NCBI GenBank assembly: GCA_009763385.1
Contig: CM019822.1
Span: 23,244,842-23,308,841, forward strand
Reading direction: 5' to 3'
Length of the DNA: 64,000 bases
Source: Coix lacryma-jobi var. lacryma-jobi
Taxonomy: Eukaryota > Streptophyta > Magnoliopsida > Poales > Poaceae
The number at the start of each line of letters is the position of its first letter. Positions within the stretch are counted from its first letter, which is position 1. Shown one piece after another: positions 11,041 to 22,701 of the stretch. The notes beneath the pieces are model-generated. The model was not told where the DNA came from. It saw nothing but the letters and a program-made list of their open reading frames with translations, and did no database searches. Made by a program: the position numbers and the translations under genes.

Positions 11041-14000
11041 TATGTTATACAAATCTTTTTTGTCAGAGATAAGGACGCAGCTCTTCTAAAAATTCGTGGT
11101 GGCCCTGGCTGTATAGCTGCTCCGCCTCTGACAGAGTTTAGCACTGTCCATGCTCGATCAGTTGATGCATGTGAGATCACTGGTCATGCTCATGCATCAC
11201 TTGCTGCACTTCTAATCCAGCATTCGAGCTCCGTCTTTAAGCAGTGTCGTCTCTGCAAAAACTAGACTCACCCCTGCTCTCATTAGGAGGCACAGATTAT
11301 TGTACGCATGGAGCATCGAGTATTATACTCCATGAATCATCCAGCACACGTACACTTGGAACTCGTCAGTTAATTCAGGCGCGAAACTCTAAGCAAGGAC
11401 AGCCATGTTCAGTAGAATATGGACATGGCGGATATATACTGCCGAATAAATTACCACATCGTAGGATATTTCTAGAGGGAACTCATCCATCTGCTTAGCT
11501 TAAAGTTCCCTCACTTAGGCTCAAGCAAGGCAGTCAAACTTCAACGCAGAAGGGTAAAAAAAAAAATCTTGCATTGGAGATTTTGAGGGCCATCCTGGTT
11601 ACTGATTAGTCATTCAGTCACTACCTGATATAAAAAATTAAAGAGCCCATGCGGCCATGCCATCTCCATTTCTTTGCTGCATTTCACACACCAGTAAAGA
11701 TATGCAGGCAGCACAACTTTTTCACGTATCCCAACCTCGCAGTGAATGAGTGAAGTGCAGTTCCGGTTGGTCAAATCTTAGCTCAAAGATATGCATGCAG
11801 CCGGCCACACTCTCGGCCAGCCATGGGCAGGGCAGCCGGCTCTGAGCTCTCCTCGTGCAGGCCATGAACATGAACTGATTCGCATATCCCTTTCGCTCGC
11901 TTTGCCCCTGCGCTTTTGCATGCATCCCCTTGAATCTTTGCAGCCCAGCTTTCGCCATGGATTTCTTTCTTTCCTTCCTTCACCCCCGCTTTGCTGCTTT
12001 TCGTTCTGCCTCTCTAGTTCCTGTCGCGTTCCTGCTTCTCCTCTTTTTCTTTCCTTGGCGTTTTTATCTTTTTTCAGACCGCAAAGCTCTGGCAAAGATC
12101 CCTCTGGTTGCTGCGTAGTGGATACGGCCCATACGCCTCCGCTCTGTACCGTCGATTTCAATTCAAAGCGTATTTGAGCTGCGAAGGGCGACATGATTCA
12201 GCTAGGATATACAGTACATACCCAAAGCCAAAGGAAAAGCTCTCACTGCCCATTTTTTGCGCGCACTAAACAAGCACGCACGCACGCACGCACTCGGCAC
12301 GGTTATTTTTGCAGCACTGGACGTACTGAACAAAACACTGCCACTGGGGGTAGCAGGAATGCTTGAAACCGTTAAAAACTAGCTAGCGCAAGGGGTTAGT
12401 GGTTGGATCACGCACCTTTCGGTCAAGATTTGCACGGTAGCCAATGCACAAGGACACAGGCAAAATCACTCACTCCACCACTGCACTAACAGTGTGCCTG
12501 AAACAACCAACCATGGAGCCGTGCTGTCCTGGTAAAAAAAAGGGCACGCAGGGCAACAAAAAAAAAGCATTCATCTGCAGAGTGAACATTGTTCACTGAA
12601 CTGAACATCCAGGTAAGTAGTACTAGTAGCTTTCTTTCGTGGCTCTTTGCTCAGTCAGGCTCAGTCATGTGTGACCAAATAACTCCCGGACCATTGAGAT
12701 TAGATGCGGGCCTGCCTGCATATGCGCCATGTCCGTCCAGATGGAAGCCAGGATAAGCACATGAAAGAGTACTCCACATGAAGCTCCAAAGAAACATCTA
12801 GCCAGAGCCATGCCTGCTTGGCTGCTTCGTTCACTTCATCTCGCCTGCCCGATCTTCTGCGTACCACTACCATGCATGATGGTGGAGCGGTTGGCGGCTG
12901 ACCAGCCAAGCCTTCCGCAGATTCTTTCGTTCTTTCAGGCCAAAACAAAGCCGTACACGTAGCTGCCGGGAGAACACCTGGTCCAGCTGAAATGATGTAC
13001 GGAGTATGTACGTATGTTAGTGTCATTTCCTGTCATCAAATCAACTCAAACTGGTGGGTAGAACTGTAGCCGCCATCATCATCGGACGCAAACGCAACGC
13101 GATCAACCATGCACGCGGCCGGCAGCAAAGGCCCACGGGCCACGAGGCCGTAGGCCTCAGAGCCCTCAGGCCTCGAGCGGGAACAGTGCGGACGTGGACC
13201 GTGGTAAAAGAGTGGCACGGGTTCGTCGCGAGATGGATCGCAACAAACCACTCTCCAGCAGTCCAGCTAGCTATAGGCTCCGGATGATAAAGGCAGAGAT
13301 GTCGAGCCGTGGACCTAGTACTAGTAGTAGAATATGCTCTGCAGGTGATCCAAATTCGTAGCGGATCTTTCTGCTGGCGCAAATAATTGGCATCGCAGAA
13401 TTCAGACCGAATTCCTGCGTTAGGTCCATGATTTCAGTAAATCCCTGCGTTAGGTTAGGTCTATGATTTTAGCAACCTTCACGGTTACTTCTATCTGATG
13501 GCCCTGTCTAACCGGCCAGACGTTTTGCGAACTTTTGCCCCTCAATCCCACCAAAAAAAAAAAAGAACGCTTCGCGAATCTTCTCGACAATCTCATACGT
13601 CTTGTGTGCCGCAGGAGCTTCTACATCGCACACAAACAGGATAGCCCAGTTAGTGGCCCAGAAACGTCTGGCCCATCAAACCTGTCACAGGCAGCCCACG
13701 TGCAAACTGGGTGTCGCCGTGTGGATGAGACAGCAGGCTATTTCCTTTTCTCTCTCAAAAAAGCAGGTTGTTTCCATTTTTTTTTCCTTTCTTTGGGGTC
13801 CGGTTTTGTATCAACAATTTATTATCATGTTATCGAAAAATTTTCATGATTTTTTGCATGCACTCGAAAATTTCAACCTCTTTACATGATACAAAATGTC
13901 ATGATCTTTTTGCATGCACTCGAAAAAAGCATGCGCGACTTTTTGCATGGTCAAGGTTTTAGATTTTGCTTGTGAAAACACCATTCATATGGACTCAATC

Positions 14001-15605
14001 CTTGAAAGTTGAAAGATGTACATCACTTGTTGTTTAAGGTTGGTAGGTATCAAACTTTTAAATTCATAACTAATTCATTTAGCTAAATATTGTTTTTTTG
14101 GAATGAATGTGATTGATTTTTTTCCATCCTTTTGGAGGGCTTCTTGCACCCAATTGATTGTAGAGGCTCTAGAATTTGGACGGTTGCACATCACACCAAC
14201 TCACTCTAAGGTTAGTCTATATGTTTCCACAAACATAGTTAATTAAATTTAAATTTCGATCAACACAAAAATCATATGCAACTCTGTTTTAGGAACGGAG
14301 GCGCAATGTAGAAGAGGAGGGGCACGCACACGCCGCCATATAAAAGCACATGAGGCTACAAGGTCCGGTGGACATGCTGGCCCAGAGATACCTGTTTATG
14401 TATGGGCTGGACATGGACAGACGTACTGTATTTTAAAGTGGGGAATGCACATGCTTTCAGTAAAGAATGCTGCAAGCTGGGATGCGTGTTTGTGATAGAA
14501 ATGCCCATGCTTTCCATTAGACTAATAGTAGCTGGAGTTGGAGCCTTGCATTGATGTCAGCGAAGAATCAACTTCTCCAATCGAGTGGAGTCCCGTGCTG
14601 ATAACAGACTGTCAAAAAGTTCAGTGCTGGAACCCAATTTAAAACGTCAATTACTTTCAAAATTTTCTAATGATCCAGGAGCACTAACACTAGCACGAGT
14701 AAATAGTGCATTGTCTTCCTTGAGAACCAGAACCCAGTGCTTGGCTGCCTGCACTGCTCGGCCGGCCGGCCCTAAACTAGACGTGTCCCTGGCAAGTAAC
14801 TGTACAGTAGCAAGCGAAGCGGCGCGCCAGCAAGGCAGGCAGCAAGCCGGAACACTCGCGTCTGTCTCGGCGATCCCCAGCAAGCCCAGCTGCGGCCAGG
14901 GGAGCTCGGGGTCAACCTGTCGGGCACCCACCCAACAACGCCTCCCATTTTCATATCCCGACGCTGCCCGTGGCCTCCCTGGCAGCTTCCTTTCCTTGTG
15001 CGCAAAAATTAAGAAGACTGGGGTGGCGGCCTCGGCAAGATCTCGCATCCAGCCGCACGGGGAAAGGGGCAGGAGAAGCCGCTGGCCCGGGCGCGCCTGG
15101 ACACTGAACTGAACCGGTCGCGCGGGCGAGGAAATGAGGAAATTTAGCGAAGTCGCGCGGTCGTGCGCTGTGCCAGTGCCACCGATGCTTCCTTCCTTCC
15201 CGCGAAAGCGCGTCCGTCCGGCGACCCGGGAAGATCCTGATCCTGGCGTGCCGAAACCGAGATGAATTCATGTGCGGCGCATCGGCTGGCGGATTCGGAA
15301 TCTGCCACAGCTCGGCGGCCGGCGGCGACCCAAGAAGCCGTGGTGACTGGTGAGTCGGTCCGCTACTCCGCTCGCGCGTGCTTGGCAGTGGCAGCGCCGG
15401 CGTAGCAGAAGCACAACTGGCCGGGGTGAAGAAACTCCTGTGAAATGCAGTGCGTGCGTTCTGGCCAGATCTTGGCATGTGCCAGGTAAAACACGCTTCG
15501 CCACACCACACGTCCCAGGTGTTGAATGACCGGACGATCGAGGGGAAGTTGCTAGCTGGAGCCGGCCGGGACATGTCCAATTGCAAAGGCACCTGTGTAA
15601 CTGTG
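11041..15605. other. Long intergenic stretch, nothing recognised
   Basis: Contents include pyrimidine-rich tracts near 11950-12080, a CGCA-type microsatellite near 12275-12300, and repeated GCATGCACTCGAAAA motifs at 13856 and 13912. A GC-rich segment at 14750-15560 has open frames on both strands that match no family I know. I cannot support a gene here. Confidence 0.4.
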
Positions 15606-15707
15606 TTAGACTATCCGCACTTATTCGATCATCCTCTATATCATCCTCTATACCTCGTGGTCATCAAGATTTTCTCCTCTATATCTATTTCTTCTGCATC
15701 CATCCAT

Positions 15708-15716
15708 CCTTTATAT
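15708..15716. other. Target site duplication of the MULE (left)
   Basis: CCTTTATAT here is identical to 25622-25630, directly outside the terminal repeats. Confidence 0.85.
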
Positions 15717-16037
15717 GAATTTTTTTTTATTAATAACCCAATTAAATAAGATATTTTAAAATTAACACTGTTTAATTTTTTTTTTCAAAACTAACCCTTT
15801 TGCCGCGCCGTGCCGCATGGCGCGGCAAAAGCGTTAGCCGCGCCATGCGGGCTGGCGCGGCAAACGGTGCCAGCGTGGCACCGGCCGGCCACGCAGGCCC
15901 GCGTGGGCCCCGCCTGTCAGTTTGCCGCGCCAGGCGGGCTGGCGCGGCTGGTGGCTTTGCCGCGCCAGGAGGCCTGGCGCGGTCAACGGCTTTGCCGCGA
16001 CAGGCGGGGTGGCGCGGCAAAGCGCATCTAGATCTGG
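15717..16037 (+). repeat. MULE left terminal inverted repeat
   Basis: It starts GAATTTTTTTTTATTAATAAC, passes an AT-rich part with AACACTGT, then CTAACCCTTTTGCCGCGCCG, and continues into several GC-rich hairpin modules (TTTGCCGCGCC...GGCGCGGCAAA). It ends near CTAGATCTGG and aligns inverted with 25304-25621. Confidence 0.92.
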
Positions 16038-16328
16038 CGCCGGCGGCTTCTTCCTCCTTTCGCCTCCTTCTCGCCCGCCCGCGCCTCCGTCCCGCCGCCG
16101 CCGCCGTCGTGCCCCGCCGCCGTGCCGCCGCCGCCGTCGTGCCCCGTCCCCGTCCTGCCCCGTCCCCGTCCCCAGCCTCGTCCCTGTCCCCGTCCCGGCC
16201 GGCCGCCCCCGTGCGCACCGGCGCCCCCGGCCGCCACCGGCGCCACCGGCGCCCCCCTCCACCACCGTCTCCACCATCGTCCACGACCGGAAGGTATTTT
16301 TTTTTCTTTTTGTTATTTTTTTGTAGTT

Positions 16329-16549
16329 TGCGTTAATTAGTTAGTTAAATAGGTTAGTAATTTAGTTATTTATTTATTTATTTGCTTAGTTAGTTATCTA
16401 GTTAGTTAGTTAGTTAGTTAGGTTAGTTAGGTTAGATTAGTTAGTTAGGTTAGGTTAGTTTAGGTGGTTAGTTAGTTAGTTATATAGTTAGTTAGTGTGT
16501 TAGTTAGTTAGTTAGCTAGCTAGTTAGTTAGGTTTATGTTAGGTTAGTT

Positions 16550-16589
<40 letters not shown>

Positions 16590-16690
16590 GTTAGTTAGGA
16601 TAGGTTTAGTTAGTTAGTTACTTAGTTAGGTTAGTTACTTAGTCTAGGGTTTAGGGTTTAGGGTTTAGGTTAATATGTTAGTTAGGTTAG
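16329..16690 (+). repeat. TTAG-type microsatellite with a telomere-like tract
   Basis: About 360 bp of GTTAGTTAG and GGTTAGGTTAG units precede the transposase start. Near 16645-16670 it contains three to four TTTAGGG units, the plant telomere motif. In promoters the reverse form is the telo-box. Here it may simply be a variant of the TTAG tract. Confidence 0.85.
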
Positions 16691-16782
16691 TGAAGACAAC
16701 TTAGTATTTATGTCATTCTGTATTTTAGAGAAGACCATCACTTGACCATCACTTGACCTTAGTTGCACTATTGACTTTGTAG

Positions 16783-19449
16783 ATGGACACTGTATTCACA
16801 TTGTTTTATGGAGGCACAGTTAGTAAACGAGACGGGTTGTTTGATGATAACATGGAACAAGAACTCGAAGTATTTGATGAGCGTCATTCCTTTACGGACC
16901 TTATGTTGCGTCTGAAGGAGAAGTTTGATGGTGATTTCTCGTTGAAAGGAAGATTTGACAGTGGCAAGATTAGGTCGAACTATGCGTTGTTGCCCTTGCG
17001 CAACCAGGCTGACTGGGCAAAATACCAGGCGATCGTTATGGCATCCAATTCGACAATGAGTGAGATCGTGGTAGTGGATGGTTTGAGGAAGCAGGCAGAG
17101 GCGTCCGATGATGGCAACGATGGTGAAGCACAGGAGGTAGGGGATGATGACGATGCAGCTCCGATGACTATGGACGTTGATGGTCACCCCACGCAGGAGA
17201 TGGTGTATGCAACTGAAGATGCCCACGCTGACGTCGGTCAAATAAACAATGATTTTGATGTGGCCGACATAGAGCGGGAGGAGCAGGAGGAGCATGAGGC
17301 ACAACTATTTGATGAAAACTATGATTCTGATGATGATTCAGACTATGACGAAGAAGAGGACAGTTATATTTCTGCTATGCTAGAGCCGGTTCGTGGTATT
17401 CCACAACCGGTTCGTGCTATGCCACAACCGGTTCCTCAGAATATGCATCCTCCAGGGAGACTAGTCACTGATATACCAGAGGATCATACACATTTTGATG
17501 CGTGGCGGCGTTTGAGCGAAGCGAGGTATTATGTTGCGCCCGATCCTTTGACTGAGACAGAGCTGCAGCAATTGAGGTCGGTTAACATGCAGTTTAGAGG
17601 CGTTCCAAGTTATAGGGATGTCAGTATGGTGGACCAGGCAGTTTGTGATACTGGATTGAATCTGTGCAAGCAAACACTGCATAACCATACAGATTGGATT
17701 CTTCAGAAGGGTATGATTTTCAACACTATGACTGAGCTGAAGCTTTTCCTTGAGAACTATGCTGTGCATCATCATCGACCGTACACGGTCAGCCATTCAG
17801 ATATTAGTTTGAGGTACCACGTCAAGTGTTTGAGTCTTGGTTGTCCGTGGAGGCTGAATGCTCGCAAGAGAACTGATGATAAGTGGAGGATCAGTAAAGT
17901 AGTACAACCGCATACCTGTTTTACAAATAAGGGACAAGAAAAACATCCTCAGTTGACGGCAAGATACCTTGCACGGCGCATTTTGGCATTTGTTGATGAT
18001 GACGCCGACGTATCTGTTTCACAATTGCTTATCTCCATATTTGGATTCACAGGCTATAAGGTGACTTATGGAAAGGCGTGGCGTGCGAAGCAGATCGCCC
18101 TTGCAATTCGTTGGGGTGGTTGGGATGAAGCGTACAACAGGATTCCTCGGATTTTGTGTGCAATGACATACTATAACCCTGGCCTTAAATGGTTTCCACA
18201 CACCAATGGGCAGTATATAGACCGCAACACCGGCAAGGTTACACATGTGCTTCAGCGTGTATTTTGGTCTTTTGCACAAACAGAGCATGCGTATCAGTAC
18301 TGTCGTCCAGTCATACTTGTGGACGGTACTTTCTTGACCGGAGCGTACAAGGGTGTGTTGATGATGGCGGCGGCTGTTGATCCCGAGGACCAGATAGTTC
18401 CAATTGCTTTCGCCTTGGCTGAGGGGGAGAACGTTGAGTCTTGGTCTTGGTTCATGGCCCTGCTACGGATACAAGTGTTAGGGCCTTCTCGGACAATATG
18501 TTTGATTTCGGACCGTCATGTTGGGTTGCTTCGTGCCGCAGAGGAGGAGATAGAGGGTTGTCCTCCTCTAGTGCACAGATGGTGCATGCGTCACTTTGCC
18601 GCCAATTTCTGGCGTCGGCAGAGAAAAAAGGAGGTTTGTGCCAAGGTGAAAGAGCTATGTTGTGTTAAAACTGAGCACAAATTCAAAGAAACAATGGAAG
18701 AGTTGGACAAAATGTTAAACAGTGCTGCCAGGGCCTGGATCGAGAGACAGATGGAACACAAGGAGAAGTGGGCGCTTGCTTACGATGAGGGCGGTTTCCG
18801 GTTCGGCATAATGACCACCAACTCATCGGAGTCTTTCAACAAGGTATTCACCGGTGTTAGAGCCTTGCCCGTTTCTGGAATCGTTGAGTACTCGTTTCAC
18901 AAGACCAACGAGTATTTTGTGAAAAGGTGGTCCATTGCTCAAGACAACCTACAAACGGATGGTGAATTTGGAAAGGCGGGAAAGGAGCACATTCAGGAAA
19001 ATGAGATCTGGGCAACGCAGCAAACTTGTGAGGCTTATGGACCAACCAGACAAATCTATAATGTTCGAGCAAAGGGTGGAACTACCATGGGCGGGGAACG
19101 TTATGGTGGTCGCAACTATCGGATCGATCTTGAAAGAGTGGAATGCAGTTGTAACGTGCCGCAGATAATGCATGCCCCTTGCTCTCACATGATTGCGTCC
19201 TGTAGAGCGCGCGGATATAACTACAAGGCCGTACCATATATGTCCGAGTACTATCGCCGGAGCAACACCGTCGCAATATGGCAAAGCAGCTTCGAGCCTT
19301 ACCTTGATCCCACTCAATGGCCTCCATACTTGGGTAGAGACTTCATGCCTGATCCTGAGCTGCTGAAGTTAGGTAAGGGTAGGAGGCGGAAGAAGAGACT
19401 AAAGGGTGACATGGACAATATGGATAGGTATGGCGGGGGGGGACTTTGA
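16783..19449 (+). CDS. MULE transposase (MuDR-type), C-terminus frameshifted
   Basis: The 888-codon frame starts at ATG 16783. Residues 1-300 are acidic (D/E-rich runs near 110-130 and 165-200). Residues 310-385 resemble the MuDR WRKY-GCM1-type DNA-binding finger (GCPWRLNARK, then QPHTC). Residues 506-620 carry the MULE transposase core with VDGTFL (Asp514) and SDRH (Asp577), followed by the WCMRHFAANF C-x-x-H signature and NSSESFN (Glu683), a DDE set. A SWIM finger follows (Cys788, Cys790, Cys800, His802). The frame then stops after a G8 run (19435-19442). Reading one base fewer extends the protein through a CSVCHMPGHNAAFH zinc-knuckle-like motif. The enzyme would cut and join the element ends; the core looks intact. 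Confidence 0.93.
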   Translation: MDTVFTLFYGGTVSKRDGLFDDNMEQELEVFDERHSFTDLMLRLKEKFDGDFSLKGRFDSGKIRSNYALLPLRNQADWAKYQAIVMASNSTMSEIVVVDGLRKQAEASDDGNDGEAQEVGDDDDAAPMTMDVDGHPTQEMVYATEDAHADVGQINNDFDVADIEREEQEEHEAQLFDENYDSDDDSDYDEEEDSYISAMLEPVRGIPQPVRAMPQPVPQNMHPPGRLVTDIPEDHTHFDAWRRLSEARYYVAPDPLTETELQQLRSVNMQFRGVPSYRDVSMVDQAVCDTGLNLCKQTLHNHTDWILQKGMIFNTMTELKLFLENYAVHHHRPYTVSHSDISLRYHVKCLSLGCPWRLNARKRTDDKWRISKVVQPHTCFTNKGQEKHPQLTARYLARRILAFVDDDADVSVSQLLISIFGFTGYKVTYGKAWRAKQIALAIRWGGWDEAYNRIPRILCAMTYYNPGLKWFPHTNGQYIDRNTGKVTHVLQRVFWSFAQTEHAYQYCRPVILVDGTFLTGAYKGVLMMAAAVDPEDQIVPIAFALAEGENVESWSWFMALLRIQVLGPSRTICLISDRHVGLLRAAEEEIEGCPPLVHRWCMRHFAANFWRRQRKKEVCAKVKELCCVKTEHKFKETMEELDKMLNSAARAWIERQMEHKEKWALAYDEGGFRFGIMTTNSSESFNKVFTGVRALPVSGIVEYSFHKTNEYFVKRWSIAQDNLQTDGEFGKAGKEHIQENEIWATQQTCEAYGPTRQIYNVRAKGGTTMGGERYGGRNYRIDLERVECSCNVPQIMHAPCSHMIASCRARGYNYKAVPYMSEYYRRSNTVAIWQSSFEPYLDPTQWPPYLGRDFMPDPELLKLGKGRRRKKRLKGDMDNMDRYGGGGL

Positions 19450-19696
19450 CCAGACACCGAGCACGAACCTATGCTCTGTTTGCCACATGCCAGGGCATAA
19501 TGCAGCCTTCCATCGTAGACAAACACAACAGGTGTACATATGTCTTCATTTGTTTTAATGCTTTATTATTTTTATCTTTACTTATATTAATTATTTGAAT
19601 GTTTTTGCTATTATTGTACATATGTCTTTCATTTGTTTTAATGCTTTATTATTTTTGACGCTGTACTAACCTGTTACCATGTTTTGTTTAAACAGG

Positions 19697-22412
19697 ATGG
19701 CGAACCCTCCGGCGTACCCTCTCCTTGAGCCGTTCTACGACGGCGAGCACCGGGCGCACAGGCTCACCGACTACGCCCCTCCGGAGAGGTTGTCCTTGCT
19801 GAGGCCGCGCACCCACCTATGGCACCGGTGGGACGAGCGCTACGCACCCTTCCTACGGCGCGCGGGCTTCTTGGTGCTAGCCCGCGTTGCCAACGACGTG
19901 GGGTTGCAGCTCGACCCCGCGCTCCTCACCGCGCTGGCGGACAGGTGGCGTCCCGAGACGCACACCTTCCACCTAGCCTGTGGGGAGATGACCGTGACGT
20001 TACAGGACGTGGCCAAGATTTTTGGTCTACGCCTGGGCGGCCTCCCCGTGACGGGGATTCTTGACACCGACACGTGGATGGACACCGTCCACCAGTTCTG
20101 TGGTCGTACGCCCCCCGACGACGCAGACGCTAAGAGGAACAAGTAAGCTAATTTTTTTTCTAATTTAGTTGCATACGATGTGCTACTATCCTTTCCTAAC
20201 TTTTACTTTTTGTAAACAAACAGGAAGACTACTGGGGTGCCTTCGTCGTGGATCACCCAGCACTTTTCGTATTGCCCCCTCAACGCTGACCCACAGGTAG
20301 TCGAGAGGTATGCCAGAGTGTGGCTGTGGCACTTTATTGGGGCCTTCCTGTTTCCCGACTCATCGGGGAACACCATCAGCTGGATGTTCGTCCCCATCCT
20401 CGCACAGCCGTGGGAGAACATCGCCGGCTACAGCTGGGGGAGCGCTGTTCTAGCATGGCTGTACAGACAGCTGTGCGAGGGGTGCCGGCGGAGGCAGGCC
20501 TCCTCTAGCTTGGGAGGGTGTCTGCCCCTGCTCCAGGTTTGGGCCTGGCAGCGGCTGCCTGTGGGTCGTCCCAGCGTACGAGAGGAGGCGGTAAGTACAT
20601 ACCTCTTGCGTGCGTGTGCTTTTACAAATTTACAGTCATTTAACTGATTCAAATTGGAATGCAGGTGTGGAGGCACCCGGACACCCGACCCACTGCTCTG
20701 TTTGTCTGGTCCACGGCAGAGGCAGTTAGAGGCAACCCCCAGCGCCGCTACCACCTGTACACGGACTTGCTGGACGTCCTGACACAGCACCAGGTAATTC
20801 CGGAATGAGTTCAATTTTTTATATTGAAAAAGGAACATGACTAACTATGTCTGTTCATTACAAACAGGTCAGTTGGGACCCCTGGGACCTGTACGACAAC
20901 GTGTTCGACCCCGCCACGGAGCTGGACCGTTTAGATTGGCGTTGCACCGTCCCTCTTATCTGCTTCTACGTGGTCGAGATGCACTTGCCCATCAGGGTGA
21001 TGCGTCAGTTCGGCCTACGACAGGAGTTTCCTCCACCTCTGATTAGCACGGATCAGAGGTTGCACAAGTAAGTATCCTCCACAGTGTTGTTCAGTTACTC
21101 TAGTAAATTCTATCTTATGCTCTAACAGATGGGTTTCCTTTGCAATGCAGGGTGAAGCGCCAAAGCAGACGGAAGAATCCCGTTGATTGGCGCGCGGAGC
21201 ACGCCGATCATGTCCTGAGTTGGACAAACAGGTACCAGCAGGACGTTGACGACGGCGAGCCGTACGACCAGGGCGTCTTCGACCAGTACCTACAGTGGCT
21301 GCACCGGAGCACCCGGTTGCACATTAAGCCACCGTACTACGAGGCCACCGCTGAGGACGAGTCGGACGACGACGAGGACCCGTACGATGCTACCACTAGG
21401 GCATCGACTCAGCCTGACAGAGCCCCTCTACACAGCTACGTGGTAATATATCATGTCCTTCAACTATTGTTTGTGTTTCTGTACTTGGTGCACTTACCCC
21501 CTGGTCTTGTGTCGGCAGGCGTCGCAGCTGTCTCGGTACTCCGACGAGGCAGCGCAGCTTATACACCACACCAGCTCTACTGGGGACCACGCCCCGGTAC
21601 AGGCTTTTCTGCAGGTATCATAACACATTCGAACTGCACGTGTAAATTTTAAGAAGTCATAAACTGTACTAATATTTATTATTATTATTTTCTTATTTGC
21701 AGAAAATCAGGAAGGGCTGCAGGAAGCTTGCTCAGAAGCTTGGGTGCATGGACACAGCGTGGGCCCCACCGCACCTTCCTCAGCCTTCGAGCCCTTTGGT
21801 GTCAGACACTGTCCCAGCAGCAGCAGCGTCGTCCGACGCTCGGACGGGAGGCACTTCTGCGGATCCACGCGGAAAGGGCCCCACTGCAGAGGAGCAGCCC
21901 GAGGAGGAGGGGGAGGAGAAGGAGGACGAGGAGCAGTACGTCGAGCGCACGACACCACCCTACACGGCTAGTGCAGGCTACATGGCCCTCGGCCATAGCT
22001 CGCACTACGCTGGAGGGTCCTCCTCCAGAGGTGGCCTGGACGACACGGCGTGGCAGGTACCTGGTGCTTACGACTACCCTAGTGGCTACTACACCGGCCC
22101 TGGCTGGCAGCCTTGGCCAGAGCAGGGCGCAGCACAGGAGCTGGGGTACTCACAGCTACGTGGAGCTCCACTACCTACTCAGGAGGACGTGCAGGTACAT
22201 AAGTTGACCGCTATACATTTAAGTTCGTCAGATATATTTAAGTTGTTTGCTAAAATTTATTTTGAATGTTGCAGGGACCTAGTCAGACGCAGGGGTCACC
22301 ACGCCGGCAGCCACGCGCACGAGACCGCACGGACGTCACGTTCACGCCGAACATGGATCTGTCGCAGCCGAGGCGTCGGAGGCGGCCTCGTCAGCCGTAC
22401 ACACCTAGCTAG
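19697..22412 (+). CDS. Plant mobile domain (PMD) protein, 8 exons, intact
   Basis: Exons: 19697-20142, 20224-20590, 20665-20793, 20868-21067, 21151-21442, 21519-21614, 21703-22194, 22275-22412. All junctions are GT-AG, phases agree, and the sum is 719 codons plus stop. The first 400 residues match the PMD/aminotransferase-like domain: YAPFLRRAGFL, LTALADRWRPETHTFHL, GEMTVTLQDVAKIFGLRLGG, then FLFPDSSGN, YSWGSAVLAWLYRQLC, GCLPLLQVWAWQRLP and MRQFGLRQ. The C-terminal part is acidic (E/D runs), then Tyr/Gly-rich, then ends in a basic RRRRRPRQP tail. Host relatives (MAIN, MAIL1) act in the nucleus in silencing and splicing. A role for this copy in the MULE life cycle is inference. Its open frame argues for selection or recent origin. 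An acceptor AG sits one base before the ATG. Confidence 0.88.
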
Positions 22413-22701
22413 GCTTAGTGTTAGACTATATGGATAGGTGATGTATATGTTAGATAACTTGTTTGAGAACCCTATTATGTACTTCGTGGAGCCTGAGCCA
22501 CTAAGCCTGGTTTTTATGACCGCTATTATGTTTTCGTTTATTCAAATTGTGTCAATGTTTGGTTCCTTGTTATTCCGTTTGCGGAAAAAGACAGGAAAAA
22601 CGGAAAAACACATTCGATCAAACAGAGACAACACATTAGGACAAAGATCGATCAGGAACTCGACCAGTCGGCGGGAAACCTTGGGGCTTTGCCTGAACTT
22701 C

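Noticed and set aside
14951..15592. 213-codon minus-strand frame in GC-rich intergenic DNA
   Set aside because: No recognisable domain, unusual composition, and an opposite-strand frame of similar length. Not enough to call a gene.
15772..16340. Overlapping frames of 70-180 codons in the left MULE end
   Set aside because: They are Arg/Ala/Pro translations of the GC-rich hairpin modules, open on both strands, and part of the inverted repeat.
16645..16670. A real interstitial telomere or chromosome fusion point
   Set aside because: Only three to four units inside a TTAG microsatellite of a transposon; far too short.
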